Shown: positions 1 to 8,676, numbered from the stretch's first letter. The stretch is 64,000 nucleotides of DNA from Micavibrio sp964400125 (GCA_964400125.1 CAYNSR010000014.1:1-64000); one strand, 5' to 3'. Translations and numbers: made by a program. Notes: generated by a model not told the origin, from the sequence alone.

Positions 1-374
1 AACAAAACCCCCTGCTCCGCCCACCGGGTCAGGTCGCCATGCGGCGGCATTTTCGCCCCATACTCGGATTCAATCTCTTTATAGATATTGATCAGACTGG
101 GCGGCAACGGCACCCCCTTGCGCACCGAAAATGCCAGCCCGTGCGCCTGTCCAGGACCATGATAGGGATCCTGACCGATAATCACCGCTTTAATATGCGC
201 AAACGGCGTTGTGTTCATGGCATTGAAAATCTCGGGGCCTTTCGGATAGACGACAACCCCACGTACCTTTTCTTCCTGCAAAAACTGCTTCAGCCGGACC
301 ATATAAGATTGCGCGAACTCACCCTTCAGGTGGTCAAGCCAGCTTTGGTCGAGTTTGATCGCTGTATCGGACAT
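1..374 (-). CDS. ung: Uracil-DNA glycosylase, 3' end cut by window edge
   Basis: Base-excision repair enzyme that removes uracil from DNA. About 124 residues are visible, reading from an ATG at 372-374 towards base 1, so roughly the N-terminal half of a protein that is usually about 220-230 residues. The water-activating motif GQDPYHG is present with the catalytic Asp near residue 69, followed by the GPGQAHGLAFSV stretch typical of family 1 UDG. The long reading frame on the opposite strand here is a shadow of this gene. It is transcribed away from the AT-rich cassette that begins at 445. Confidence 0.95.
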   Translation of the reverse strand, partial: MSDTAIKLDQSWLDHLKGEFAQSYMVRLKQFLQEEKVRGVVVYPKGPEIFNAMNTTPFAHIKAVIIGQDPYHGPGQAHGLAFSVRKGVPLPPSLINIYKEIESEYGAKMPPHGDLTRWAEQGVL

Positions 375-444
375 TTGTTTTCTCTTTTAATGCTGACACA
401 AAATATCGGCTTTTGGATTCTTTGTTAACTGGCTCCTTTTTATT

Positions 445-472
445 TTGACAATCGAAAAGAAATACATATATT
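445..472 (+). promoter_or_regulatory. Strong sigma-70-like promoter
   Basis: A perfect -35 box TTGACA (445-450), a 16-base spacer and a -10 box TATATT (467-472) lie 40 bases before the ATG at 512. This is the best promoter match in the window and suggests that the two-gene cassette behind it is expressed independently of its neighbours. Confidence 0.7.
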
Positions 473-511
473 ATTAACATAATAAATTTAACAAATAAGG
501 GGTCCGGCACT

Positions 512-1345
512 ATGGGAGATTGGTATTATGACAATGTTAATCTCCCTGATCTTGCGCATGTGTCTGCAGATCCAAAAATCCGGGAAGAAAAAGAATTTCT
601 AAGCCCCCTTCTCCAGGGACTCGATCTTCTCAAAAACTCTGGGCATATAAATTATTGGATTGAGAGAGAATACAACTCATCAGAGAAATTGATCATTGTC
701 CCGACCAAACGCCAGTACGATAGTGATTACAGAACTACAGTTGATATTGAAAACATCGACCTTAAAAAATTAAATACTCGCCAGATGTATGCAGCAGGAA
801 GCTTTACCTTGCTAGGCGGTTCGAGCGTAAGCATGTATCCAAGGGACACTCTTCTCAGCAGACACCAACTGCTCCAAGCCGTTTTTGATCGACTCTTGCT
901 GTGTACAAATAATCGAACAGAGAGAAAAGAAATAAAAGACCTGCGACAGAAGATTGACTCCATTCCGGATATTCAATCTGAAAGATCCGTTTTGTCAAAA
1001 TGGATGGATCGCTTTCGCAATGCAAGCGAAAAAGATTTTCCGCCGCCAGTAAATACCCTAACAGACCTGCATTATTGTCTGTCCAAAGAAACTTGGAGGC
1101 ATCCCAATTTCAGACAATCGGAAGAGATAATCAGAATCATTGAACCTGACAACGATATACCACCAAGCGACAGAACTCTTGCTGACCGTTTTTTCCAGGA
1201 GTGGAAAAGCGCAAGCAGCAATATGCCACCACCATTTTCTGGTTTCCCAACGCATGCCCAGATTGTATCTCATGAATTACATGTTCCAGCCAGAGAGCTG
1301 CTGGGAGTTGCGTCGAAATATACAGGTATGCACTTTAACAAATAA
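512..1345 (+). CDS. Hypothetical protein of AT-rich cassette, gene 1
   Basis: A protein of 277 residues that I do not recognise. It has no signal peptide or membrane segment. It is rich in charged residues, with a basic, probably helical stretch in the middle (around residues 130-175) and several prolines near the C-terminus. The start is the first ATG after an AAGGGG ribosome-binding site and the strong promoter at 445-472. The next gene follows 38 bases later on the same strand, so the two probably form one transcript. The base composition is clearly richer in A+T than in the core genes nearby, and an IS lies just downstream, so lateral gain is likely. No function is proposed. Confidence 0.75.
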   Translation: MGDWYYDNVNLPDLAHVSADPKIREEKEFLSPLLQGLDLLKNSGHINYWIEREYNSSEKLIIVPTKRQYDSDYRTTVDIENIDLKKLNTRQMYAAGSFTLLGGSSVSMYPRDTLLSRHQLLQAVFDRLLLCTNNRTERKEIKDLRQKIDSIPDIQSERSVLSKWMDRFRNASEKDFPPPVNTLTDLHYCLSKETWRHPNFRQSEEIIRIIEPDNDIPPSDRTLADRFFQEWKSASSNMPPPFSGFPTHAQIVSHELHVPARELLGVASKYTGMHFNK

Positions 1346-1383
1346 GCTACGGGATCATAACGGCACTCCAAGAGGATATCCTC

Positions 1384-2031
1384 ATGCTCGAAAAACCTTT
1401 AACTTTATTCCACGCATCAACAGCCAAAGATATTCATGATTATTTGGAGCCAAGAAAATCCATCACAATTGATGGCGAGGAAGGATCTTTTGTATTCGCA
1501 GGCGAGGACTATTTGGCTGCCCATGCCTATGCTTTAAAAAGCCCTGATATGCTTTGCATTCATTTCATGCATATGCCGGGCCTTTCACCACTCCATGCCT
1601 GCATAATCAAGGATCGCGAAACATTCATGAAGGAGGAGCGAAAAGGAAGAATCTATGAAGTACCTTCCGATACATTCCGTATGGTTCTTTATAAAGGCCA
1701 CCAAACATATGAATGGGTGTCGGATAAGAGTGTTCCTGTATATCCACAAAAGATCACGGATGTAACTTTTGAAGATGCTATGAGCAAAGGCATTCAGGTT
1801 TTCTTTGCTTCCAAAGACGCCGACAACTCACTCGTAGCTCGCGCTTATGATCAAGAAAGAAAAAGTTTTTTTGAATCCAACCTTTATTCTTTACTTCAAA
1901 ATGGGGAATTATTTTGGGAGAATCAATCACGGGGTATAGATCCTATCTCAGATCCATCGCGTTTTCTACCGAATGCCCGCATATATCCTACCCCTCCATC
2001 GCCTCCTTCACCTTCGCCGCAAAGCAGATAA
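1384..2031 (+). CDS. Hypothetical protein with possible ADP-ribosyltransferase-like fold, gene 2
   Basis: A soluble protein of 215 residues preceded by AAGAGGA. The N-terminus reads LFHASTAKDIHDYLEPR, then FAGEDYLAAHAYAL, and later YEVPSDTF and a V-S-D-K-S-V-P-V-Y-P segment. This order (F/Y-H-A-S, L-E-P-R, 'F-A ... A-Y-A', then a late 'Y-x-V-P' and a strand before a short helix) resembles small ART-like proteins that I recall next to toxins or in phages. That is pattern memory only, and no catalytic Glu is assigned. The stop codon lies five bases before the inverted repeat of the IS element, so the low-complexity Pro/Ser tail could reflect disturbance of the original C-terminus. Gene 1 (512-1345) is its likely operon partner. 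Confidence 0.7.
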   Translation: MLEKPLTLFHASTAKDIHDYLEPRKSITIDGEEGSFVFAGEDYLAAHAYALKSPDMLCIHFMHMPGLSPLHACIIKDRETFMKEERKGRIYEVPSDTFRMVLYKGHQTYEWVSDKSVPVYPQKITDVTFEDAMSKGIQVFFASKDADNSLVARAYDQERKSFFESNLYSLLQNGELFWENQSRGIDPISDPSRFLPNARIYPTPPSPPSPSPQSR

Positions 2032-2113
2032 ACTTAGTGTCCATCCGCAAAGTTCTTGAATCAAAAGAATCAGTTGCGATTCAATGGATGTGGCCCGACA
2101 GGAGGGGCCGCCG

Positions 2114-2566
2114 ATGTGGACACCTGAGAACCGCGCCCGATACAATCGCGACAAGCTGCGTTACCCCAGCGACATGACCGATGAGGAATGGGCGCTGATT
2201 GAGCCGTTGATCCCTCCGGCGCGTCGTGGCGGACGCAGGCGCGAGGTGAATGTCCGGGAGGTGGTGAACGGCATCATGTATGTTCTGTCCACGGGATGCC
2301 AGTGGCGGTATATCCCCAAAGACCTGCCGCCGCGCAGCACGGTTTACGATTATTTTGATCTGTGGGTTTATGACGGCACACTGGATCGTATCCATTATGT
2401 CCTTTACGAGAAGTGCCGCGAGCAGGCCGGGCGAGAGGCCAGTCCCACCGCATGCATCATTGACAGCCAGAGCGTGAAATCAGCGGAAAAAGGGGGGTCT
2501 GCATTGATCCGCCGGGGTTTGATGCAGGCAAGCAGATCAAAGGCAAGAAGCGGCACATCCTCGTAG
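2114..2566 (+). CDS. IS5-family transposase, upstream frame (OrfA)
   Basis: N-terminal part of a DDE transposase. It starts MWTPENRARYNRDKLRYP, the usual beginning of this group; an earlier in-frame ATG at 2084 lies closer to the inverted repeat and is less likely. It carries the helix-turn-helix region (MTDEEWALIEPLIPPARRGG, then CQWRYIP) and the first catalytic Asp in IIDSQSVKSA. After the run AAAAAGGGGGG at 2487-2497 this frame turns into unrelated sequence, while family-like sequence continues in the -1 frame. Either a programmed slip at the A/G run makes the full enzyme or a base was lost. Confidence 0.85.
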   Translation: MWTPENRARYNRDKLRYPSDMTDEEWALIEPLIPPARRGGRRREVNVREVVNGIMYVLSTGCQWRYIPKDLPPRSTVYDYFDLWVYDGTLDRIHYVLYEKCREQAGREASPTACIIDSQSVKSAEKGGSALIRRGLMQASRSKARSGTSS

Positions 2567-2952
2567 ATACACAAGGCCTGCTGCTGCACGCAATCGTGCA
2601 TCCGGCGGACATCCAGGACCGGGACGGCGGCATCATGCTGCTCTCTACGCTGTTCGGCCTGTTCCCGTTTTTGAAAAAACTCTTCGCTGATGGTGCTTAT
2701 GCCGGACCCGTCTTTCATGACGCGCTGGCCAAAGTCCTGCCACATCTTCAAATCGAAATCGTCAAAAGACCCGATACCGCAAAAGGCTTCGTCGTCCTGC
2801 CAAAACGCTGGATTGTCGAGCGCACCCTGGCATGGCTCAACCGCTGCCGCAGGCTGGCAAAAGACTGGGAAAAACGCAATCTCAAAGCCCTCGTCTTCCT
2901 CAAACTCGCCTCCATCCGCTTCATGCTCAGAAAATTATCCAACCCTTCATAA
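2500..2952 (+). CDS. IS5-family transposase, downstream -1 frame (OrfB)
   Basis: C-terminal half of the same transposase, open from about 2500 (CIDPPGFDAGKQIKGKKRH) and lacking a start codon of its own near the junction; the first ATG is at 2596. It holds the second catalytic Asp in LFADGAYAG and the catalytic Glu in RWIVERTLAWLNR, so the DDE triad is complete once both frames are joined. The C-terminus is of normal length and stops 17 bases before the end of the element. With no other damage visible, the element may still be active through -1 frameshifting. Confidence 0.82.
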   Translation, partial: CIDPPGFDAGKQIKGKKRHILVDTQGLLLHAIVHPADIQDRDGGIMLLSTLFGLFPFLKKLFADGAYAGPVFHDALAKVLPHLQIEIVKRPDTAKGFVVLPKRWIVERTLAWLNRCRRLAKDWEKRNLKALVFLKLASIRFMLRKLSNPS

Positions 2953-2972
2953 ACTTTCCGGACGGACTCTAA

Positions 2973-3222
2973 GAAGAGTTATAGGCTGACTTCGTACACA
3001 GCCATCTAGTTTTCTTTTTGATACACAGCAGAGAAAACTACCCTGTAAAGCCCGCAGTTCTGCGGGCTTTTTTATATCTGGATGGCCCGACACACGCAGA
3101 GAAAACGTGATTTTGAGCAAAATCTCCGCGTTTCCTCGGGCGGCGAGAAAGCCGCGTGGCGGGCAGGCTAAGGCCCGGGATTGTATTATAGTTTTTTCAA
3201 GGAAAAGGTGTAATATTAACGC
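2973..3222. other. Intergenic region between IS and copper operon
   Basis: About 250 bases without a convincing gene. It contains a clear hairpin terminator at 3047-3073. The AT-rich stretch around 3181-3215 just before the next gene is a plausible but unproven promoter area. I see no tRNA or copy of another element here. Confidence 0.6.
3047..3073 (+). terminator. Rho-independent terminator
   Basis: A perfect 10-base stem AAAGCCCGCA / TGCGGGCTTT with a GTTC loop, followed by T residues. It would stop transcripts from the IS or the cassette before the copper operon. Confidence 0.85.
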
Positions 3223-3636
3223 ATGAGGAAATTCCTGATCCATCTGCTCATGCTTGTAATGCTCATGCCGGGTTTGGCATGCGGGCCGTTTATGTCCGCC
3301 AGCAAAGCGCATGCGGCGACGGTTCAGATGAAAGGCATGACGCATTGCCACGACACGAGTCTGGATAAGGACTCAGGCAGCAAGAAAATATCGGATAGTG
3401 ATAGCCCGATGTTGTTCAAGGATTGCTCAAAAGCCGATCTTTATGGTGCCGATCATGTCAGTCTGAAAAAACCAGATACAGCAAACGTTCTTTTCGTGGC
3501 ATGGAGCGATATTGTTCCCAGTCCCGTCTTTACGCCCGCTGATTTTAATGATGTTCGTGGCCCGCCTCCGGACTGGCCCGACATTTCCCAAACCCGACCT
3601 TCCATCCTCCTGACGGCCCAACGCTTCCGCGAATAA
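3223..3636 (+). CDS. Small secreted protein of copper efflux operon
   Basis: 137 residues with a signal peptide (MRKFLIHLLMLVMLMPGLAC, continuing to a probable cleavage after SKAHA, around residue 31). The mature part is polar and carries possible metal ligands: M-x-x-M-T-H-C-H close to the new N-terminus and a second Cys further on. It sits 51 bases before a CusB-like adaptor gene on the same strand. Small periplasmic proteins with Met/His/Cys clusters are common in such operons, so a role in periplasmic metal binding is a reasonable inference, but I cannot name the family. Confidence 0.75.
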   Translation: MRKFLIHLLMLVMLMPGLACGPFMSASKAHAATVQMKGMTHCHDTSLDKDSGSKKISDSDSPMLFKDCSKADLYGADHVSLKKPDTANVLFVAWSDIVPSPVFTPADFNDVRGPPPDWPDISQTRPSILLTAQRFRE

Positions 3637-3687
3637 GAAGCCTTTTTCTGTTTTTGGATTCTTCCAGGCTGAAAAAGGAGCTTTGTT

Positions 3688-4905
3688 ATGCGCGTTTTCC
3701 TGATCGTTTTATTGCTGCTGGCCTTTGCCATACCCGTTTCTGCGGAAGAAACCGGGCGTAAAGTCCTTTACTGGTATGATCCGATGGTGCCGGGCCAGAA
3801 ATTCGACAAGCCCGGCAGATCACCATTCATGGACATGGATCTGGTTCCTTTTTATGAAGAGGAAATGAGCGGCGAACAGGTCGCCCCAAACACCATTCAT
3901 ATCGATCCGGTTTACCGGCAGGCTCTGGGCGTAAAGACGGCTGTGGTAAAGCTGCAAGAATTTGGCAAGGAAATTCACTCTTTTGGCTATGTTGTGCCAA
4001 GTACGCGGCTTGAATCTGCCGTCGCCGTCCGCACGGCAGGCTGGATTGTCACGCTGAACGCCAGTGCCGTGGGCGATACGGTAAAAAAAGGCGACCTGCT
4101 TTTTACTTTCTACAGCCCTGACCTCATGACAGCGCAGTCTGATTTCCTTATTGGCAGTCGTGTCGGCAACGCGGAACAGCGCCTCCGCTTTTACGGCATG
4201 GATGAACAGGCGATTGCGGAACTTAAAAAGAAAGGAAAGTTTCTGGAAGAAACGCCGTTTTACGCGCTCGCCGATGGTACGGTGATCGCACTGAATGTCC
4301 GCAAGGGTGCTTATGTTGATCCGGAAGAAGGCAGCAATACCATTTTGATGCTGCAGGACTTCTCAAAGGTGTGGGTGGAAGCGCACATTCCTCTGAAGGA
4401 TTTGCAATTTCTGTCAGCAGGAATGCTCGCAACAGTTAAGGTCGAAGAAACGGGCGAAACATTCAAAGCGCTCACCGATTATATCTACCCCGTGATGGAT
4501 AAGGAAAGCCGCAAGGGCATGGCCCGACTTGTACTTGACAATCCGGAAGGAAAACTGAAAAGCGACGCTCTGGTCAATGTTACCTTTGAAACCGACAGTC
4601 ATACGCGCCTTGCCGTCCCTGCGGAAGCTGTATTGTACGGCAAGGATGGCGGTCACGTCATCGAAGACGCAGGTAACGGATATTTCAGGCCCGTCTCCGT
4701 CACCACCGGCATTACATCTCTCGGCATGACAGAAATTGTTTCGGGCCTGAAAGAAGGCCAAAGCATCGTCACCTCGGGCCAGTTCATGATTGATGCGGAA
4801 AGCTCCTTAAGCGGCGGCATGGCTGGAATGGATGCCAAAACGCCAGAAGGCAGCCCAACCGAAAACACACCGGATAAGGAGATAGGTCATGAACACAAAC
4901 ACTGA
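3688..4905 (+). CDS. cusB: RND metal efflux periplasmic adaptor, CusB-like
   Basis: Membrane-fusion protein of a heavy-metal RND pump that links the inner-membrane transporter to the outer-membrane channel and can hand over metal. 405 residues. A signal peptide (MRVFLIVLLLLAFAIPVSA) is followed by a heavy-metal-binding domain (YWYDPMVPGQKFDKPG, then SPFMDMDLVPFYEEE, about residues 28-58) as in CusB/CzcB relatives. Then come the barrel-sandwich and helical hairpin region and beta-barrel domains (to about residue 380), ending with a charged His-rich tail (GHEHKH). The start is set by a strong AAAGGAG. The last 17 bases overlap the pump gene. Copper or silver is the likely substrate from the Met-rich N-terminus; this is inferred. 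Confidence 0.9.
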   Translation: MRVFLIVLLLLAFAIPVSAEETGRKVLYWYDPMVPGQKFDKPGRSPFMDMDLVPFYEEEMSGEQVAPNTIHIDPVYRQALGVKTAVVKLQEFGKEIHSFGYVVPSTRLESAVAVRTAGWIVTLNASAVGDTVKKGDLLFTFYSPDLMTAQSDFLIGSRVGNAEQRLRFYGMDEQAIAELKKKGKFLEETPFYALADGTVIALNVRKGAYVDPEEGSNTILMLQDFSKVWVEAHIPLKDLQFLSAGMLATVKVEETGETFKALTDYIYPVMDKESRKGMARLVLDNPEGKLKSDALVNVTFETDSHTRLAVPAEAVLYGKDGGHVIEDAGNGYFRPVSVTTGITSLGMTEIVSGLKEGQSIVTSGQFMIDAESSLSGGMAGMDAKTPEGSPTENTPDKEIGHEHKH

Positions 4906-7900
4906 CCATATCCACGACCCCACACAATCATTTGTGGCCCGGATCATAGACTGGTCGGCAGCGAACAGGTTTTTTGTTCTTCTGGGTGCCATCGTGTTGC
5001 TTGTCGCGGGAATCATTGCCGTGCAGACAACGCCGCTGGATGCGATTCCCGATCTGTCGGACACACAGGTCATTATCCGCACCGATTGGCCGGGACAGGC
5101 ACCGCAGGTGATTGAGGATCAGGTAACGTTTCCACTATCGACGCGCATGCTAAGCCTGCCCAAAACTAAGGCTGTGCGGGCATTTTCCATGTTCGGGGAC
5201 AGCTTCATCTACATTGTTTTCGAAGATGGCGTCGATATGTACTGGGCACGCAGCCGCGTACTGGAAGCCCTTTCGCAGGTGGCGGGGCAATTGCCGGAAG
5301 GTGTGCGCCCGCAGCTTGGCCCGGATGCAACCGGCGTGGGCTGGGTTTTCCAGTACGCGCTTATAGATCGCACCGAAAAACACGATTTGCAGGAATTGCG
5401 TTCGCTTCAGGACTGGTTTGTGCGCTATGAACTGGCGACGGTTGATGGCGTAGCGGAAGTCGCCTCTGTGGGAGGCTTTGTAAAAGAATATCAGGTTCTG
5501 GTCAGGCCGCATAAACTCCACGCCTATGATATTCCTCTGGAGCGGGTGATCGATGCGGTGCGCAGCGCCAATAAGGAAACCGGCGGTCGCACACTGGAAA
5601 TGGCGGAAACTGAATACATGATCCGGTCTTTCGGTTATGTGCAAAAAGCCGCTGATCTTGAAAAAGTCGTCTTGAAAGTCAGCCCTGACGGTACGCCGGT
5701 CACGATTGCCGATGTCGCCCGCGTTGTCGAAGGCCCTGCCATCCGGCGCGGGATAACAGAACTCAATGGCGAAGGCGAGGCCATAGGCGGATTCATCGTC
5801 ATGCGCCCCGGCGCGAACGCCGATACCGTAATCCAGAACGTTAAGGAACGCTTGGAATATATCAAAAAAGGTTTGCCCGCAGGCATAGAAATACAAACGG
5901 TTTATGACCGCAGCACGCTTATTGAAGGCTCGGTTCGGTATCTGGAGCATAAGCTGCTGGAAGAAAGCCTGATGGTGGCTCTTGTGACGTTTGTTTTTCT
6001 CCTCCATGTCCGTAGCGCTGCTGTGGCAATCATTACCCTGCCTTTGGGGATTCTGGCCGCTTTCATCATCATGGCGGCGCAAGGAATTACCGCCAACATC
6101 ATGTCGCTGGGCGGGATTGCCATCGCCGTCGGCGCGATGGTGGATGCCTCCATCGTTATGGTAGAAAACGCGCACAGAAAATTATCCGGTCTTTCCCCCG
6201 AAGCAACCAGATCGGAGCGGCAAGCAGCCTTGTTGCTGTCGGCAAAGGAAGTCGGGCCGGGATTGTTCTTCTCACTGCTGATTATTACTGTGTCGTTCCT
6301 GCCTGTTTTTGCCCTGACGGGACAGTCGCACCGCCTGTTTGCACCGCTGGCCTACACCAAGACCTACGCGATGGCAGCGGCCAGTTTGTTGTCGGTCACG
6401 CTGGTGCCGGTGCTGATGCTCTGGCTGGTGCGCGGAAAAATAAAGCGTGAGGATGAAAACATCATCAATCGGTTCTTTATCAGGTTATACAAACCCGTGC
6501 TGGATGCGGCCTTGAAGTTCCCGAAAATGACAATAATTCTGGCGCTGGTCGTTCTGGTCAGCACGGCTTTGCCAGCGAGCAGACTGGGGTCTGAGTTCAT
6601 GCCGCCTTTGTATGAGGGCAGCCTTCTTTATATGCCGATGACCTTGCCGGGCGCTTCTCCCGCAAAAATGCGCGAAATCCTGCAGGTTACAAACCGCCAG
6701 CTCATGGCGATCCCTGAAGTCAGTCATGTCTTCGGCAAGGCAGGCCGCTCCAATTCCGCAACAGATCCAGCGCCCCTGAACATGATTGAGACGTGGGTTG
6801 AACTTAAATCCCGCGACCAATGGCGGGCTGGCCTGACACCTGAAAAACTGATTGCTGAAATGGATCAAAAAGTGCGGCTTCCGGGTATGCGGAATATCTT
6901 CGGCAACCCCATCAAAATTCGCATCGACATGCTGACTACGGGAATCCGCACGCCTGTCGGCGTCAAAATCGCCGGTCCCGACCTGTACGAGATCGACAGA
7001 CTGACGAAAGAGGTGGAACAGCTTGCGCAGCAGGTTCCGGGAACCCGCAGCGCCGTTGCCGACCGCGTGCAGGGCGGAAAATATATCGAGATTATGCCCG
7101 ACCGCGAAAAAATCGCCCGCTATGGCATAGACCTTACGACCGTGCAAACGGTAATCCAGACCGCGCTGGGCGGCATGCAGCTCGATGAAGCCGTAGAAGG
7201 ACGTGAGCGTTACCCGATCATGCTGCGTTATGACCGCCCGTACCGTGAACACGTTAACGACCTCAATGAGGTTCTGGTTCCTGCCTCTTCGGGCGCTTAT
7301 ATTCCGCTTGCGGATATAGCAGATATCCGCGTTGCTGAAGGCCCGGCGATGATTACATCAGAGGATGCCCGCCTGAATGGCTGGGTATTTGTGGACATCA
7401 TGGACCGGGATATAGGTTCCTATATCGGGGATTTGCAGGCGAAACTGAAAACACTGGAATTGCCCCCCGGTTATAGCCTGAAACTTTCAGGCCAGTTCGA
7501 GCAAATGCAAGAAGCAAGAGCGCGTTTGTCGATTGCTATTCCGGCAACACTGCTCATCATTCTGACGTTGCTATATTTTCATTTCGGACGATGGGACCGT
7601 ACGCTGCTCATCATACTGGCAGTACCGTTCGGCGTTACGGGCGGGTTCTGGTGGGTGTGGCTGGCAGGGTATAATATGTCGGTCGCCGTAGCGGTCGGTT
7701 TTATCGCACTGGCGGGCATCGCCGTTGAAACAGCAATTGTCATGTTGATTTATATCGACCACCAGATGCGCGATCATCCTCCCGTAACATATGAAGACCT
7801 GATTGAAAATATCAGACACGGCGCGGTACAGCGTGTGCGGCCCAAACTGATGACGGTATCAGTCATTATTCTTGGGTTGATTCCGATTTTCCTGACCGAA

Positions 7901-8050
7901 GGGCCGGGGTCGGATGTTATGCGCCGGATTGCCCTGCCGATGGTCGGGGGAATGATTTCCACTACGCTCCTGACCCTTGTACTGATCCCGGTGCTGTATG
8001 CGTTGTATATAGGAAAGCCCTTTAAATTGTCTGCTGAAAAAAGGAACTAG
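4889..8050 (+). CDS. cusA: Heavy-metal RND efflux pump, CusA/CzcA family
   Basis: Inner-membrane proton-driven exporter of 1053 residues, full length for the HME-RND family. Features in order: the first membrane helix around residues 28-48, periplasmic porter domains, the helix block around residues 365-550 with the family motif GAMVDASIVMVENAH, the second porter region, and a second block with GIAVETAIVMLIYIDH and RPKLMTV towards the end. The start follows AAGGAG and lies inside the end of the adaptor gene, indicating translational coupling. The CusA type (Cu+/Ag+) is favoured over CzcA by the neighbouring Met- and His-rich proteins, but the metal is inferred. No TolC-like channel gene follows. 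Confidence 0.93.
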   Translation: MNTNTDHIHDPTQSFVARIIDWSAANRFFVLLGAIVLLVAGIIAVQTTPLDAIPDLSDTQVIIRTDWPGQAPQVIEDQVTFPLSTRMLSLPKTKAVRAFSMFGDSFIYIVFEDGVDMYWARSRVLEALSQVAGQLPEGVRPQLGPDATGVGWVFQYALIDRTEKHDLQELRSLQDWFVRYELATVDGVAEVASVGGFVKEYQVLVRPHKLHAYDIPLERVIDAVRSANKETGGRTLEMAETEYMIRSFGYVQKAADLEKVVLKVSPDGTPVTIADVARVVEGPAIRRGITELNGEGEAIGGFIVMRPGANADTVIQNVKERLEYIKKGLPAGIEIQTVYDRSTLIEGSVRYLEHKLLEESLMVALVTFVFLLHVRSAAVAIITLPLGILAAFIIMAAQGITANIMSLGGIAIAVGAMVDASIVMVENAHRKLSGLSPEATRSERQAALLLSAKEVGPGLFFSLLIITVSFLPVFALTGQSHRLFAPLAYTKTYAMAAASLLSVTLVPVLMLWLVRGKIKREDENIINRFFIRLYKPVLDAALKFPKMTIILALVVLVSTALPASRLGSEFMPPLYEGSLLYMPMTLPGASPAKMREILQVTNRQLMAIPEVSHVFGKAGRSNSATDPAPLNMIETWVELKSRDQWRAGLTPEKLIAEMDQKVRLPGMRNIFGNPIKIRIDMLTTGIRTPVGVKIAGPDLYEIDRLTKEVEQLAQQVPGTRSAVADRVQGGKYIEIMPDREKIARYGIDLTTVQTVIQTALGGMQLDEAVEGRERYPIMLRYDRPYREHVNDLNEVLVPASSGAYIPLADIADIRVAEGPAMITSEDARLNGWVFVDIMDRDIGSYIGDLQAKLKTLELPPGYSLKLSGQFEQMQEARARLSIAIPATLLIILTLLYFHFGRWDRTLLIILAVPFGVTGGFWWVWLAGYNMSVAVAVGFIALAGIAVETAIVMLIYIDHQMRDHPPVTYEDLIENIRHGAVQRVRPKLMTVSVIILGLIPIFLTEGPGSDVMRRIALPMVGGMISTTLLTLVLIPVLYALYIGKPFKLSAEKRN

Positions 8051-8052
8051 GC

Positions 8053-8580
8053 ATGATTATCGATATTCAACCCAACTGGCACCCTGTTTTTGTGCATTTT
8101 ACCGTGAGCTTGCTATTTATGGCCGTGCTTTTGTTTTTAATCGCCGCAATCCTTCGGAAGGAACCACTGCATAGCCAGCTTGCCACTGTTGCCCGCTGGA
8201 ATTTATGGCTGGGAGCGGCCATGACAGTCGGTACGGTGCTGGCAGGACTTTATGCTTTTGACACCGTCGACCACAACAGGGAAGAGCAACATCTGGCTAT
8301 GCTTGATCACCGTCAATGGGCCCTGAGCACCGCTGCCTTATTTCTGGTGCTGGCGGCTTGGTTGTTGTTTATGGCCGTGCGAGGCAAGACTGCTTTTACA
8401 GGTTTTCGTCATTACATCTTTGTTACCTTTATGGTTATCGCCGGGCTAATGCTGGCTGTCACCGGATACAAGGGCGGCGAACTGGTTTATCGTCACGGTC
8501 TGGGCGTTCTATCCGCCCCCGTGATGGATAAGGAACACCATGAATATGGGAATCATGAACATGGCGAACATCATCACTAA
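8053..8580 (+). CDS. DUF2231 membrane protein with His-rich tail
   Basis: 175 residues with four hydrophobic segments (about residues 15-35, 50-70, 90-112 and 120-142). The N-terminal P-N-W-H-P-V-F-V-H-F-T motif is typical of DUF2231. The C-terminus is a His-rich tail (HHEYGNHEHGEHHH) that could bind metal in the cytoplasm or periplasm. It begins two bases after the pump stop codon, so it belongs to the copper operon. Members of this family often sit in metal or redox operons; the exact function is unknown. Confidence 0.85.
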   Translation: MIIDIQPNWHPVFVHFTVSLLFMAVLLFLIAAILRKEPLHSQLATVARWNLWLGAAMTVGTVLAGLYAFDTVDHNREEQHLAMLDHRQWALSTAALFLVLAAWLLFMAVRGKTAFTGFRHYIFVTFMVIAGLMLAVTGYKGGELVYRHGLGVLSAPVMDKEHHEYGNHEHGEHHH

Positions 8581-8595
8581 AAGAGGAGAAAACAC

Positions 8596-8676
8596 ATGAA
8601 GACTCCGATGGATGTAGTTATTAAGGAACAGCGATGGAAAAAGGCTGGAATGGTACGGGTGGCCAAAGCGGCCTGA
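8596..8676 (+). CDS. Possible 26-residue peptide at end of copper operon
   Basis: A very short frame (MKTPMDVVIKEQRWKKAGMV plus six residues) with a textbook AGAGGAG ribosome-binding site six to ten bases before its ATG. It starts 15 bases after the DUF2231 stop and would be the last cistron of the operon. It is basic and has no membrane segment. It could be a genuine small protein or the remnant of a longer gene; the good ribosome-binding site is the only support. Confidence 0.35.
   Translation: MKTPMDVVIKEQRWKKAGMVRVAKAA

Larger units (their letters stand above)
2037..2969 (+). mobile_element. IS5-family insertion sequence (IS427-like), 933 bp
   Basis: The imperfect terminal inverted repeats are GTGTCCATCCGCAAAGTT at 2037-2054 and, read from the right end inwards, GAGTCCGTCCGGAAAGTT from 2969 back to 2952. 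They match at 15 of 18 positions. The element is flanked on both sides by the dinucleotide TA (2035-2036 and 2970-2971), which fits a TA duplication as in the IS427 group. Inside are two overlapping transposase frames that together hold the complete DDE catalytic set. The element separates the unknown two-gene cassette from the copper operon. Confidence 0.88.

Noticed and set aside
5150..6175. 341-residue minus-strand frame opposite cusA
   Set aside because: It lies entirely within the well-conserved pump gene and has a biased composition with no ribosome-binding site; it is a shadow frame.
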